A DNA stretch of 64,000 nt from Collimonas humicola (GTDB lineage: Bacteria; Pseudomonadota; Gammaproteobacteria; Burkholderiales; Burkholderiaceae_D). A model generated the notes under the pieces. That model had not been told where the DNA came from. It did no database searches and saw only the letters and a program-made list of their open reading frames with translations. The first letter of the stretch is position 1. Every line of letters starts with the position of its first letter. The position numbers and the translations under genes were made by a program. The stretch is from the NCBI RefSeq assembly GCF_018304945.1, contig NZ_JAGQEE010000004.1:361645-425644 (forward strand), given 5' to 3'. Below are positions 9,739 to 19,245 of this stretch, piece by piece.

Positions 9739-10677
9739 CTATTCCAGTTCGGCCAGCACTTTCATATGCGCGACCACGCTGCGCGCCAGCGCCGAGAGGT
9801 CGTAGCCGCCCTCCAGGCAGCTGACAATCCGGCCTCGCGCGTGCTCTGCCGCCACTTGCATGATCTGCCGGGTGAGCCAGGTGTAGTCGGCCTCGACCAA
9901 ACCCATCTGCGCCATGTCGTCTTCCCTGTGCGCATCAAAACCGGCGGAGACAAAAATCATTTGCGGCCGGTGCTCCTGCAAGGCCGGCAACCACTGTTCG
10001 GTCGCCAGCTGCCGCACCGCTTTGCCGTCGCTGTAGGCCGGCAGCGGAATATTGACTGCCTTGCCGCCGCTCGCCTCGGCGCCGCTGAAGGGATAGAACG
10101 GATGCTGAAAGAAACTCACCATCAGCACCCGCGGATCGTGCGCAAAGATCTCTTCGGTGCCATTGCCGTGATGGACGTCGAAATCGACGATCGCCACCCG
10201 TTCCAGTCCGTGCACCTCCAGCGCATGACGCGCGGCCAGCGCAACGTTATTGAAAAGGCAAAATCCCATCGGTGTAGTGGACGTGGCGTGATGGCCAGGC
10301 GGGCGCACCGAGCAAAATGCGTTGTCGATCTCCCCGGCGATGACGGCATCGGTCGCCGCCAGCGCGGCGCCGGCCGCGCGCAATGCCGCTTGCCAGCTAT
10401 GCACATTGACTGCGGTGTCGGGGTCCAGCTGATAAGTGCCGCCCGTGCCGGCCAGGGCCAGGCTGCGCTCGCGCACCAGGGCGATCATGGCGGCGCTGTG
10501 CACCCGCGCCAAGTCGCTCTCCAGCGCCAGCGGCGCGCCGCGGTAATCCAGCAACTGGTCGATGCGGCTGGCAATCAGCTGGTCTTCGATCGCCTGCAAT
10601 CTCGCTGGCGATTCCGGATGACCGGCGCCCATGTCGTGCAGCTTGCAATCGGGATGAGTATAAAAAGCAGTAGTCAA
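9739..10677 (-). CDS. Histone deacetylase family / acetylpolyamine amidohydrolase-like protein
   Basis: Zinc-dependent deacetylase fold protein of 312 residues (class II HDAC-like). Visible active-site elements are RPPGHHA, the metal-binding DFDVHHGNGT, SAGFDAHREDD and the C-terminal LEGGYDL loop. The bacterial substrate is uncertain: acetylpolyamines, acetoin-pathway proteins or other N-acetyl compounds. I chose TTG at 10677 because LTTAFYTHPDC is where family proteins normally begin and GGCGAG sits five bases upstream. A GTG at 10758 would add 27 residues without family character. The gene is divergent from the moxR block. Confidence 0.85.
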   Translation of the reverse strand: MTTAFYTHPDCKLHDMGAGHPESPARLQAIEDQLIASRIDQLLDYRGAPLALESDLARVHSAAMIALVRERSLALAGTGGTYQLDPDTAVNVHSWQAALRAAGAALAATDAVIAGEIDNAFCSVRPPGHHATSTTPMGFCLFNNVALAARHALEVHGLERVAIVDFDVHHGNGTEEIFAHDPRVLMVSFFQHPFYPFSGAEASGGKAVNIPLPAYSDGKAVRQLATEQWLPALQEHRPQMIFVSAGFDAHREDDMAQMGLVEADYTWLTRQIMQVAAEHARGRIVSCLEGGYDLSALARSVVAHMKVLAELE

Positions 10678-10874
10678 TTGAGCTCGCCAAAAGTCTTGCT
10701 GGAAATGCTGATAGTGTACACGTGGCGCCATTCTCGCCCGGATTCGGACAAACTGCACCGTGCCCGGCGCCGCAAGCGGATTAAGCAGATTGATATTTTC
10801 TCAAAGAAACTAGGTTAACTCTGAGGAAGTTTGTATGATTCTCTCTCCGCAATCGCGCCCTCACATACGATGCC

Positions 10875-11795
10875 ATGTTCGCAAAAATTCACGCAGTAGC
10901 ACAGCAAGTCAGCCAGATAGTGGTCGGCAAGGACCATCAGATCCGCCAGGCCCTGGTATGCCTGTTGGCAGGAGGCCATTTATTGATCGAGGATGTACCC
11001 GGGGTCGGCAAGACCACCCTGGCGCATGCGCTGGCGATTTCGCTGGGCTTGCGTTTCAACCGCCTGCAGTTCACCAGCGACCTGCTGCCGGCGGACGTAG
11101 TCGGGATTTCCGTTTTCGACCGTGAAAAAAGCGGCTTTGTATTTCATCCCGGGCCGGTGTTCACCCAGGTCCTGCTGGCCGATGAGATCAACCGCGCCAC
11201 ACCCAAGACGCAATCGGCGCTGCTGGAGGCGATGGAAGAGCGTCAGGTCACCGCGGAAGGCGTGACGCGCGACCTGCCTGAACCGTTCTTCGTCATCGCC
11301 ACCCAGAACCCGGCGCACCAGGTCGGCACCTTCGCGCTGCCCGAATCCCAGCTGGATCGTTTCCTGATGTGCCTGTCGCTGGGCTACCCGGACGCCACCG
11401 CGGAACGCGCGCTGCTGATGGGCGAAGACCGCCGCACCTTGCTGAAATCGCTGAAGCCGGTGATGCAGGCGGCAGAACTGATCGAAGCCCGGCAAGCGTT
11501 GAAGCTGATCCATACTTCCAGCGCGCTGGTCGATTATGTCCAGGCTCTAGCGCACGCCTCGCGCCAGAACGGCTTGTTTGCCGAGGGCATGAGCCCGCGC
11601 GCCGCCATCGCGTTGTTGCAGGCAGCGCGCGCCTGGGCCGCCCTTGAAGGCCGCAACCACGTGATCCCGGAAGACGTGCAGGCAGTCCTGGCGCCGGTAG
11701 CCGCCCATCGCCTGCGTCCGCTCAAAGCGCACACCGGCAGCGCGCTGGGCGCGCGCGACCTGGTGTTGCAATTGATGAAGTCGGTCGCAGTTTAG
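10875..11795 (+). CDS. MoxR-type AAA+ ATPase
   Basis: A 306-residue AAA_3 ATPase. Walker A is GVGKTT at 43-48, Walker B LLADEI at 100-105, and a sensor-type segment ATQNPAHQ follows. MoxR proteins act as chaperone-like ATPases in maturation or regulation of partner complexes. Partners are usually encoded next door as DUF58 and transglutaminase or VWA proteins, as here. The DUF58 gene starts 14 bp after the stop, so the genes are probably cotranscribed. The physiological target is unknown. Confidence 0.92.
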   Translation: MFAKIHAVAQQVSQIVVGKDHQIRQALVCLLAGGHLLIEDVPGVGKTTLAHALAISLGLRFNRLQFTSDLLPADVVGISVFDREKSGFVFHPGPVFTQVLLADEINRATPKTQSALLEAMEERQVTAEGVTRDLPEPFFVIATQNPAHQVGTFALPESQLDRFLMCLSLGYPDATAERALLMGEDRRTLLKSLKPVMQAAELIEARQALKLIHTSSALVDYVQALAHASRQNGLFAEGMSPRAAIALLQAARAWAALEGRNHVIPEDVQAVLAPVAAHRLRPLKAHTGSALGARDLVLQLMKSVAV

Positions 11796-11809
11796 GCGTT
11801 TCTTCTCCC

Positions 11810-12811
11810 ATGCTGATCTCCCTGCGCAAGCAAATCCGCCACTGGCTGGATCACTCCCTATTTCAGCTGCGCGATGCCGAGCCGGGCGAAGTGCTGCTCA
11901 CCCAGCGCCGCGTGTTCATTGTCCCGAGCCGGCCCGGGCTGGCGTTCGCCTTCATGCTGGTGCTGCTGTTTTTGTGCTCCATCAATTACAACCTGAGCCT
12001 CGGCTTCGGCCTGACCTTCCTGCTGGCCGCATGCGCGGTCATCGACATGCATCTGACCTTCCGCAACCTGGCCTACCTGCATCTGAACGCGGGCAAGGCA
12101 GCCGCGGTATTTGCCGGCGAAGATGCCCTGTTTGAACTGCACCTGGTCAATCGCCGCAAGCATGCGCGCTACGCTATCTGGCTCGGCTTCATCGGCCGCG
12201 GCTTGCCGGCCATCGAAAGGGCCGCGGATGTGCCGGCGCATGGCGCCAGCCATCTGACGCTGGCTGTGACGACCAGCCGGCGCGGCTGGCAGCCGGCGCC
12301 CAGGATACGTTTGCAGACACGCTTCCCGCTTGGCTTGCTGCGCGCCTGGAGCTACTGGCAACCGGACAGCAAGGCGCTGGTCTACCCGCAGCCGGAAGAA
12401 TCGATCTCTATGCCGCCGCTGCCGCTTGCGCCCATCGAAAAAAGCGACGGCAACGGCGCCGCCGGCCACCAGGATTTTGCGGGAATCCGCAGCTACCAGA
12501 GCGGCGATTCGCCCAAGCACCTGGCGTGGCGCCAGATCGCCAGGCTGGATACAGACATCGACGCCAAGCTCATCACCAAGCAATTCGAAGGCGGCGCCGT
12601 CAGCGACCTGTCAATCGACTATGAAGCGCTGCCATATGGCATGCCGGTGGAAACCAAGCTCTCGCGCATGACGCGCTGGATACTGGAAGCGGAAGCGCGC
12701 CAGCTGCCCTATGCTTTCCGCCTCGGCGACAGCGTCTACGCGGCCGCGCTGGGTCCGGCGCACCAGCGTGCCTGCCTGCGGGCGCTGGCCTTGTATGAGG
12801 GGCAGATATGA
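11810..12811 (+). CDS. DUF58 domain membrane protein
   Basis: A 333-residue protein with two closely spaced hydrophobic segments near residues 43-80. A soluble region follows with the DUF58 signature, including FAGIRSYQSGDSPKHLAWRQ around 224-243. DUF58 proteins accompany MoxR ATPases and TgpA-type transglutaminases; the molecular role is not established. It overlaps the downstream tgpA-like gene by 4 bp (ATGA), indicating translational coupling. Confidence 0.88.
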   Translation: MLISLRKQIRHWLDHSLFQLRDAEPGEVLLTQRRVFIVPSRPGLAFAFMLVLLFLCSINYNLSLGFGLTFLLAACAVIDMHLTFRNLAYLHLNAGKAAAVFAGEDALFELHLVNRRKHARYAIWLGFIGRGLPAIERAADVPAHGASHLTLAVTTSRRGWQPAPRIRLQTRFPLGLLRAWSYWQPDSKALVYPQPEESISMPPLPLAPIEKSDGNGAAGHQDFAGIRSYQSGDSPKHLAWRQIARLDTDIDAKLITKQFEGGAVSDLSIDYEALPYGMPVETKLSRMTRWILEAEARQLPYAFRLGDSVYAAALGPAHQRACLRALALYEGQI

Positions 12812-14946
12812 CGTTTGCGCCCAAAACCGCCACGCTGCAGCAACTCCGGACCGACCTTGAAAACAAGCCGCTGTTCCGCATTTCCAGCACCTACGTCAAG
12901 ACACTGCCGCGCGACAAGAGCGACACCCTGTTGCTATTGGGGGCCTGCGCCATGGTGCTGCTGCCGCACTTCCTGCATCTGCCCTGGTGGACTTCGCTGA
13001 TCTGCGGCGGCCTCATGTTGTGGCGAGCCTGGATCACCTTGCGCGGCCAACGGCTGCCGCCGCTCTGGCTGCTGATGCCGCTGGCGGCGCTGACCATGGG
13101 CGCGGTCTATCTCGATTACCGCACATGGTTCGGGCGCGACGCCGGGGTCGCCATGCTGGCGCTGCTGCTGACCTTCAAGCTGCTGGAGATGCGCGCACGG
13201 CGCGATTTGTTCGTGGTGCTGCTGCTGAGTTTCTTTTTATTGCTCACTAATTTTTTCTATTCGCAGTCGATATTGTGCTTGCTGTGGATGATGGCCACGC
13301 TGACGCTGCTGCTGACCGCCCAGCTATCGTTCCAATACTCCGGCAGCGTGCCGCCGCTGAGGCAAAGGCTGCGCCTGGGCGGCCTGATGCTCGCCATGGC
13401 GCTGCCGCTGACGCTGATCCTGTTCCTGCTGTTTCCGCGGATCCAGGGACCGTTGTGGGGCTTGCCTGGCGACGCCCATGGCGGCCGCACAGGCTTGTCC
13501 GACAGCATGGCGCCGGGAAACATCTCCCAGCTGGCCATGTCCGACGACATCGCCTTCCGCGTCAAATTCACGGATGCTCCACCCGCCCCAGCCAAGCGCT
13601 ACTGGCGCGGCGCCGTCTTGCACGACTTCGACGGCCGCACCTGGACCCAGGGGCAAATCGGTCGCGCCAGCATCGAAACATCAGGACAATGGCAGCAGAT
13701 TTCGCTCAACGCGCCACGCAATCCAGACGCAGAGGTCCATCAGCAAATCACGATGGAGCCAAACGGCCAGCGCTGGCTGTTTGCGCTGGAAACGCCTCAG
13801 CGGGTGCCGTCGCTGGAAGGCATTGGGGTCTTGCTAACGGCGGATCACCAGCTGCGCGCCGCGCGCGCCATCGGTGAGCGCGTGCGCTACGACGTGGTCT
13901 CGAATCTCAGTCAGCTGCCGGCATACCAGGCTGATGCCAGAGCCCTGCAGCTGGAACGCGCGCTGCCGCCCGGCTTCAATCCCCGCACCCGGGAATTCGC
14001 AACCAACCTGCGCCGGCAATGGAGCGACGACACGGCGCTGGTGAATGCCGTACTGGCCTTTTTCCGGCGCGAGAATTTCAGCTACACGCTGGAACCGCCA
14101 CTGCTGGGCAAGGACAGCGTCGACGATTTCCTGTTTTCCAGCCGCGCCGGCTTTTGCGAACACTATGCCAGTTCCTTCGTAGTGCTGATGCGCGCCGCCG
14201 GTATTCCGGCGCGCGTGGTCACCGGTTACCAGGGCGGCGAGATCAATCCGGTCGACGGCATGATGACCGTACGCCAATCCGACGCTCACGCCTGGGCCGA
14301 AGTCTGGCTGCCGCCGCGCGGCTGGGTCCGGGTCGACCCGACCGCCGCGGTGGCGCCAAGCCGGATCGAAACCCAGCTCGGCAATCTGATGCCGCGCTCG
14401 TTCTTCGGCAATCTGCTGGGCGCCGCTCCCGGCCGTGAAAACTGGTGGCCGGCGCTGAACAGCAGCGTCGCGCTGCTGCGCGCCAATTGGGAAGCGCTCG
14501 GCAACGGCTGGAATCAATGGGTGCTAAATTACACGCCGGCCCGGCAAATGGGCTTCATGCACTGGCTCGGTTTCGATGAGCTGGACTGGCCCACCCTCAG
14601 CATCCTGATGCTGACCATCGGTACGGTGGCAGTCGCTAGCGTCACGCTGCCGTTGCTGCTGGCTCGAAACAAGAGGAAGCCGCTCGATGCGGTATACTCC
14701 TCGCTGTGCGCGCAGATGGCGCGGCGCGGTCTGGATCGGCAAGCGCATGAAGGTCCGAGCACATACAGCCGGCGCCTGTGCGCCAGCAATTCACCACTGG
14801 CGCCGCCGGTCAAGATCGCGGTACAGCGCTTTATCGCTTTGTACGAAGCGCTGCAGTATGGCGCCGAGTCCGGCAGCGGACCGCACAACAAACCGCCGGC
14901 GCATTTAATGGCACAACTCAAATTACTGCTCTCCCAATGTCGATGA
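12808..14946 (+). CDS. TgpA-like membrane transglutaminase (DUF3488/DUF4129)
   Basis: A 712-residue inner-membrane protein. Several transmembrane helices span about 45-190. A periplasmic transglutaminase-like core follows, then a last helix near 594-616 and a cytoplasmic DUF4129-like tail. The papain-like triad is visible: Cys450 in GFCEHYASSF, His494 in SDAHAWAEVW, Asp510 in VRVDPTA. TgpA of Pseudomonas aeruginosa is essential and linked to the cell wall; the substrate is unknown. The gene overlaps DUF58 upstream and the MltB gene downstream (mltB ATG 14937, this stop 14944-14946). The overlap suggests a coordinated envelope function. Confidence 0.9.
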   Translation: MTFAPKTATLQQLRTDLENKPLFRISSTYVKTLPRDKSDTLLLLGACAMVLLPHFLHLPWWTSLICGGLMLWRAWITLRGQRLPPLWLLMPLAALTMGAVYLDYRTWFGRDAGVAMLALLLTFKLLEMRARRDLFVVLLLSFFLLLTNFFYSQSILCLLWMMATLTLLLTAQLSFQYSGSVPPLRQRLRLGGLMLAMALPLTLILFLLFPRIQGPLWGLPGDAHGGRTGLSDSMAPGNISQLAMSDDIAFRVKFTDAPPAPAKRYWRGAVLHDFDGRTWTQGQIGRASIETSGQWQQISLNAPRNPDAEVHQQITMEPNGQRWLFALETPQRVPSLEGIGVLLTADHQLRAARAIGERVRYDVVSNLSQLPAYQADARALQLERALPPGFNPRTREFATNLRRQWSDDTALVNAVLAFFRRENFSYTLEPPLLGKDSVDDFLFSSRAGFCEHYASSFVVLMRAAGIPARVVTGYQGGEINPVDGMMTVRQSDAHAWAEVWLPPRGWVRVDPTAAVAPSRIETQLGNLMPRSFFGNLLGAAPGRENWWPALNSSVALLRANWEALGNGWNQWVLNYTPARQMGFMHWLGFDELDWPTLSILMLTIGTVAVASVTLPLLLARNKRKPLDAVYSSLCAQMARRGLDRQAHEGPSTYSRRLCASNSPLAPPVKIAVQRFIALYEALQYGAESGSGPHNKPPAHLMAQLKLLLSQCR

Positions 14947-16070
14947 AATCAACTGCCCGTCTCCGTCCCATCGCTCAGCTGTGCGCTCTCGTCCTGGCGA
15001 TCAGCATCAGCCCGAATCTGCTGGCGCAGCAAAGCAGCGGCGGCAAAGCCAGCGCGGCCAAAGTCAGCGTGCGTAAAACCATGAATAACGCCGACGATGG
15101 CGAGTTCGCCAATTTCGCCGACTGGAAAGAGGTTTCCGCATTCATCGACCAGATGGTCGAGAAGCACGGTTTCAACCGCTCCGAACTGGTGACCATGTTC
15201 AACAAGGTGCGCTACATCGACAGCGCCATCCAGCTGATGAAGCCGGCGCCCGCCAGCAAGCCGAAAAACTGGGCAGCCTACCGCGCACGTTTTGTGGAGC
15301 CGGTGCGCATCCAGGCCGGCGTTGACTTCTGGAATACCTATGCTGACGCCCTGAACCGGGCCGAGGTGCAATACGGCGTACCGGCGGAAATCATCGTTGG
15401 CATCATCGGCGTTGAAACCGTATATGGCCGCAATGTCGGCAGCTTCCGGGTAATGGACGCCATCACCACGCTGGCGTTCGACTATCCCAACACGCCGACG
15501 CGCGAAGCACGCATGAGCTTCTTCCGCGGCGAGCTGGAAAACACTCTGCTGTACGCCAGGGAATCCGGCATCGATCCGTTCACCTTGCTGGGTTCGTACG
15601 CCGGCGCCATCGGCTGGCCGCAGTTCATGCCGAGCAGCATACGTCAGTACGGCGTGGATTTCGATGGCAAGGGCAAGATCGACCTGCGCAACTCTCCGGT
15701 CGATGCAATTGGCAGCGTCGCCCATTACCTGGCCGAGCACGGCTGGAAAACCGGCATGCCGATTGTCTTCCCGGTGACCTTGTCGACCGACACCAGCGCT
15801 GAAAACCGCTGGCAGGCATTTATCGGACAAGGCCTGGAAGCCAAGTACTCGCTGGATGAGCTGACGGCAGCCGGCGTGGTGCCGGGCGTGGTGCTGCCAG
15901 GCGATATGCGCTTCGGCCTGATCGACCTGCAGAATGGCCAGAATCCGGCCGAATATTGGATCGGCACCGAAAATTTCTACGCCATTACGCAGTACAACCG
16001 CAGCTTCTTCTACGCCATGTCAGTGGTTGATCTGGGGCGCGCAGTCAGGGTGGCGCGCATTCCTCAATAA
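14937..16070 (+). CDS. mltB: Membrane-bound lytic murein transglycosylase B
   Basis: A 377-residue peptidoglycan lytic transglycosylase of the MltB (Slt35, GH103) family, cleaving MurNAc-GlcNAc bonds with formation of 1,6-anhydroMurNAc. The N-terminus (about 1-27) is a Sec signal ending LLAQQ; no clear lipobox is seen. The catalytic glutamate is in IIGVETVYGRN (Glu160), followed by the family segments LLGSYAGAIGWPQFMPSS and DAIGSVAHYL. An earlier in-frame start at 14778 would lie wholly inside tgpA and lacks signal-peptide character. I therefore start at ATG 14937; ATG 14943 is also possible. It is the last gene of the moxR block and convergent with yaeQ. Confidence 0.9.
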   Translation: MSMKSTARLRPIAQLCALVLAISISPNLLAQQSSGGKASAAKVSVRKTMNNADDGEFANFADWKEVSAFIDQMVEKHGFNRSELVTMFNKVRYIDSAIQLMKPAPASKPKNWAAYRARFVEPVRIQAGVDFWNTYADALNRAEVQYGVPAEIIVGIIGVETVYGRNVGSFRVMDAITTLAFDYPNTPTREARMSFFRGELENTLLYARESGIDPFTLLGSYAGAIGWPQFMPSSIRQYGVDFDGKGKIDLRNSPVDAIGSVAHYLAEHGWKTGMPIVFPVTLSTDTSAENRWQAFIGQGLEAKYSLDELTAAGVVPGVVLPGDMRFGLIDLQNGQNPAEYWIGTENFYAITQYNRSFFYAMSVVDLGRAVRVARIPQ

Positions 16071-16089
16071 CAGAAACGGCAGCAAGCCG

Positions 16090-16626
16090 TCAGGGATTGC
16101 TGACCGTCAGTTCGACTTCGACCGTCTGGCCGTTGGCGCTCAGCCAGATCTGCGCATCCTGGATGGTGCACTGCAGCTGCATATTGCGCTGGGCGAAACC
16201 GGTCAAGGCTTCGCTGCTGGCGGCGGCGATGTTGATGACGGTCAGATTGCGCGCACGCGCCACCTTGGCGGCGATCTGGTTCCACCAGATATGGCTGGTG
16301 CTGCTATAGCTGTACACCACCACTTGCGCGGCACGTCCGCAGGCCTTGAGGATGCGCTTTTCGTCCGGCTGTCCGACTTCGATCCAGAGATCGATGGCGC
16401 CGGTCAGGTCCTTGGCCCATAAATCCGGCTCTTCCGCATCCGACAGGCCTTTACCGAATGTCAGGGCAGGCGATGCGTGGCGGGCGAACGCCAGCAGACG
16501 CACCATCATGCGCTCGTCGGTTTCCGACGGGTGACGGGCCAAGGTCAGGGCGTGTTCCTGGTAGTAATGTCTATCCATATCGGCAATTTGCAGATCGGCT
16601 TTAAAAATAGTTGCTTTAAGGGCCAT
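16090..16626 (-). CDS. yaeQ: YaeQ family protein
   Basis: A 178-residue member of the YaeQ family, which has a restriction-endonuclease-like fold but no firmly assigned reaction. Characteristic segments are MALKATIFKADLQIADMDRH at the start, RHPSETDERMMVRLLAFA and LWIEVGQPDEKRI. The start at 16626 is preferred because a longer frame to 16656 adds residues not seen in the family. The gene is convergent with mltB (19-bp gap) and appears monocistronic. Confidence 0.88.
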   Translation of the reverse strand: MALKATIFKADLQIADMDRHYYQEHALTLARHPSETDERMMVRLLAFARHASPALTFGKGLSDAEEPDLWAKDLTGAIDLWIEVGQPDEKRILKACGRAAQVVVYSYSSTSHIWWNQIAAKVARARNLTVINIAAASSEALTGFAQRNMQLQCTIQDAQIWLSANGQTVEVELTVSNP

Positions 16627-16775
16627 AACGCCTATTGTTATATAAAGATGAATCAAACCCGGCGTGTCGCACTCACGGGATCGGAAGAATAACCCGATTT
16701 GGCGGCACGGAAAATATAAATGACCGCCGGCACGGCGGCAGTGGCGGGGCTTGATGCCGCGGCATCCATCCCTAT

Positions 16776-16805
16776 TTGATATAAATTGTTTGCAAATGTT
16801 ATTAT
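16776..16805 (+). promoter_or_regulatory. Candidate sigma70 promoter of the DUF1415 gene
   Basis: TTGATA at 16776-16781 and TATTAT at 16800-16805 are separated by 18 bp. The predicted start point falls at about 16812, immediately at the ATG at 16813. If correct, the mRNA would be leaderless or nearly so. Confidence 0.4.
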
Positions 16806-16812
16806 ATATTTA

Positions 16813-17397
16813 ATGAAAACTGCTCCTCCTACAGAAACGACGGCATTCTCTACCGAAGTAATCGCTCACACCAAGACGTGGCTGGAGCGCGCTGTGATCG
16901 GACTCAATCTCTGCCCGTTTGCCAAGGCTGTGCATATCAAGGATCAGATCCGCTATGTGGTCAGCAGCGCGCAAACGCCGGAAGAACTGGTGGCCGACCT
17001 GATCAGAGAACTCGCATTCCTGCAAGAGGCCGATCCGGCAAAGATCGACACCACGTTGCTGATTCACCCCGACGTACTGCGCAACTTCCTGGACTATAAC
17101 GATTTTCTCGATGTTGCCGACGCTGCGGTCGAAGAGCTCGACCTGGACGGCGAAATCCAGGTGGCCAGCTTTCATCCGGAATATCAGTTTGCCGACACTG
17201 ACGTCGACGACATCAGCAACTATACCAATCGCTCGCCCTACCCGACTTTGCATCTATTGCGTGAAATCAGCGTGGAGCGTGCGGTCGATGCCTTCCCGGA
17301 GGCTTCGGAAATATTCGACAAGAACGTGCAAACCCTGCAGCAGCTGGGACTGGAAGGCTGGCGGAAAATATTAGGGGAGGGACAAAAACGCGCCTGA
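16813..17397 (+). CDS. DUF1415 domain protein
   Basis: A 194-residue conserved proteobacterial protein of unknown function. The family signature is visible: WLERAVIGLNLCPFAKAV near residues 22-39, and NRSPYPTLHLLRE around 144-156. ATG 16813 is the family-like start (MKTAPPTETTA). There is no clear ribosome-binding site and a TTG further upstream gives an unlikely N-terminus. The gene is monocistronic on the plus strand. No function can be assigned from context. Confidence 0.85.
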   Translation: MKTAPPTETTAFSTEVIAHTKTWLERAVIGLNLCPFAKAVHIKDQIRYVVSSAQTPEELVADLIRELAFLQEADPAKIDTTLLIHPDVLRNFLDYNDFLDVADAAVEELDLDGEIQVASFHPEYQFADTDVDDISNYTNRSPYPTLHLLREISVERAVDAFPEASEIFDKNVQTLQQLGLEGWRKILGEGQKRA

Positions 17398-17786
17398 ATC
17401 GATGCCTTGGTGGTTGATCATTGTTGCAAAAATGGTATTTCCTTGAATTTTTTACGGAAAGTTACTAAATAGTAATAGACATCGTAACAAGAAAATTTTA
17501 AATTGAGCTTGTGCAACTTATTTGTATATTTGGTCACTAAACAGACGTACCTTGTTTGTCACCAACCGAATGTACAAGATGCTGTGCAATGTACTTAGCT
17601 GTATCTGTAGTCCCATGAAGAAATAAATAGGGAGTTTCTTTATGATAAAAATGTGCTCAAAATCAGTATAAAATACGGCGGCTTATAAGTTTGCCAATAA
17701 AACTGGGAGGTGCACTTGGTAATAGTTTTGTACTTATTGCACAACCACTTCCCATATATCAACTAGGATAACGGAATCAATTGATT
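17398..17786. other. AT-rich intergenic region upstream of the HTH-like gene
   Basis: About 390 bp without a credible coding frame, clearly richer in A/T than its surroundings. Its position implies a long leader or control region for the gene at 17787. No hairpin with a T-run or known riboswitch was recognised by eye. Confidence 0.5.
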
Positions 17787-18125
17787 ATGACTATTAACAC
17801 TACCCCAGACGCACCAATCAGCAACAAGCTTGATGAACAAGTGACGTACGATCCAAATCACTTGCTGGATTCGCTCATCGACAAGTTGCATTTGAAGAAC
17901 GATGCGGCTCTTTCGCGCTCACTCGAAGTAGCGCCACCGGTCATCAGCAAAATCCGCCATCGCCGCTTGCCGGTTGGCGCTTCGCTGCTGATTCGCATGC
18001 ACGAAGTCAGCGACCTGACGATCCGTGAATTGCGCGCCTTGATGGGTGACCGCCGTGAAAAATTCCGTATCAGCGACAAGCAGTTCAAGCCAAAGAGCAA
18101 GATCGAAGCCGAAAAGCTGAAGTAA
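17787..18125 (+). CDS. Small putative HTH (XRE-like) DNA-binding protein
   Basis: A 112-residue basic protein. Residues about 27-80 (LLDSLIDKLHLKNDAALSRS, VAPPVISKIRHRR, LIRMHEVSDLTIRELRALMG) have the pattern of a lambda-repressor/XRE-like helix-turn-helix. The tail is Lys-rich (KFRISDKQFKPKSKIEAEKL). It could be a transcription regulator or nucleoid-associated factor; no ligand domain is visible. ATG 17787 is chosen over TTG 17781, with a GGATAACGGA purine-rich tract upstream. It is flanked by a long AT-rich leader and convergent with cysM. The fold assignment is inference. Confidence 0.65.
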   Translation: MTINTTPDAPISNKLDEQVTYDPNHLLDSLIDKLHLKNDAALSRSLEVAPPVISKIRHRRLPVGASLLIRMHEVSDLTIRELRALMGDRREKFRISDKQFKPKSKIEAEKLK

Positions 18126-18177
18126 TCGGCATGTCGGCTCCGTCCCTGTCTAAAGCGGACTGCTGATTGCAGTAGCT

Positions 18178-19080
18178 TTAGGCGGGGAAAACGCCTGTGG
18201 AAAGATAGCGGTCGCCGCGATCGCAGACGACGAACACAATCGTCGCGTTTTCTACTTGCTGCGCAATCCGTAACGCCACCTCGCAAGCCCCTCCTGTCGA
18301 AATCCCGCAGAAAATCCCCTCTTCACTCGCCAGCCTGCGTGCCATATGCTCGGATGCCGCCTGACTGACCGACTCCGTCTGGTCGACCCGGGAATGGTCG
18401 AATATTTTCGGCAGATAAGCTTCGGGCCATTTTCTGATGCCGGGAATTTGCGAACCTTCTTCCGGCTGCGCGCCGATGATGCGGATAGCCGGATTCTGTT
18501 CTTTCAAATAGGTAGAGACGCCCATGATGGTGCCGGTGGTGCCCATCGCGCTGACAAAATGGGTGATCCGTCCTTCGGTATCACGCCAGATTTCAGGACC
18601 GGTGGTTTCGTAATGCGCCAGCGGATTGTCCGGATTGGCAAACTGGTCCAGGATCAGTCCTTCGCCATCCTTCTGCATTTTTTCAGCCAGGTCACGTGCA
18701 TATTCCATGCCGCCGGTCTTGGGCGTCAAGATGATCTTGGCGCCGTATGCCGCCATGCTTTGGCGCCGCTCTTCGCTCAGGTTTTCCGGCATCAGCAATA
18801 CCATCTTGTAGCCGCGCATGGCGGCCACCATCGCCAGCGCGATGCCGGTATTGCCGCTGGTAGCTTCGATCAGGGTGTCGCCAGGCTTGATCTGGCCGCG
18901 CGCCTCGGCATGTTTGATCATCGATAATGCCGGCCGGTCTTTCACGGAACCGGCGGGATTATTGCCTTCCAACTTGCCCAGGATCACGTTGTTGCGCTGC
19001 TCGGCGTCGCTGCCGGGAATACGTTTGAGTTGGACCAGGGGGGTGTTGCCGATGGTGTCTTCGATAGTCAGATAAGGCAT
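18178..19080 (-). CDS. cysM: Cysteine synthase B (O-acetylserine sulfhydrylase)
   Basis: A 300-residue PLP enzyme making cysteine from O-acetylserine and sulfide, or thiosulfate for CysM. The PLP lysine is Lys47 in NPAGSVKDRPA. The TSGNTGIALA substrate loop and GTTGTIMGVSTYL phosphate-binding loop are present. The IIGAQPEEGSQIPGI and IFCGISTGGA segments match CysM rather than CysK. It ends with VCDRGDRYLSTGVF. Position close to heptose-kinase and lap genes is as in related betaproteobacteria. Confidence 0.93.
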   Translation of the reverse strand: MPYLTIEDTIGNTPLVQLKRIPGSDAEQRNNVILGKLEGNNPAGSVKDRPALSMIKHAEARGQIKPGDTLIEATSGNTGIALAMVAAMRGYKMVLLMPENLSEERRQSMAAYGAKIILTPKTGGMEYARDLAEKMQKDGEGLILDQFANPDNPLAHYETTGPEIWRDTEGRITHFVSAMGTTGTIMGVSTYLKEQNPAIRIIGAQPEEGSQIPGIRKWPEAYLPKIFDHSRVDQTESVSQAASEHMARRLASEEGIFCGISTGGACEVALRIAQQVENATIVFVVCDRGDRYLSTGVFPA

Positions 19081-19185
19081 AGTGTGCGATCAGGCGTGGT
19101 GTGCAAAGAACCCATTTTAATATGAGACTTTGCTACGCGTATGAAAGCCTGATAAAGCGCCAGCCGGAAACGGCATGCTGCCCAG

Positions 19186-19226
19186 GCAAAAATCAAGGCC
19201 AGGCTGGCGAACCAAACCCGGCCTTT
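19186..19226 (-). terminator. Probable terminator of comEA
   Basis: AAGGCC (19195-19200) pairs with GGCCTT (19220-19225). On the minus strand the hairpin is followed by GATTTTTGC. It lies about 20 bp after the comEA stop codon, with a short stem and a loop of about 19 nt. Confidence 0.5.
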
Positions 19227-19245
19227 GTTTTTTCGGCAAACCAGC

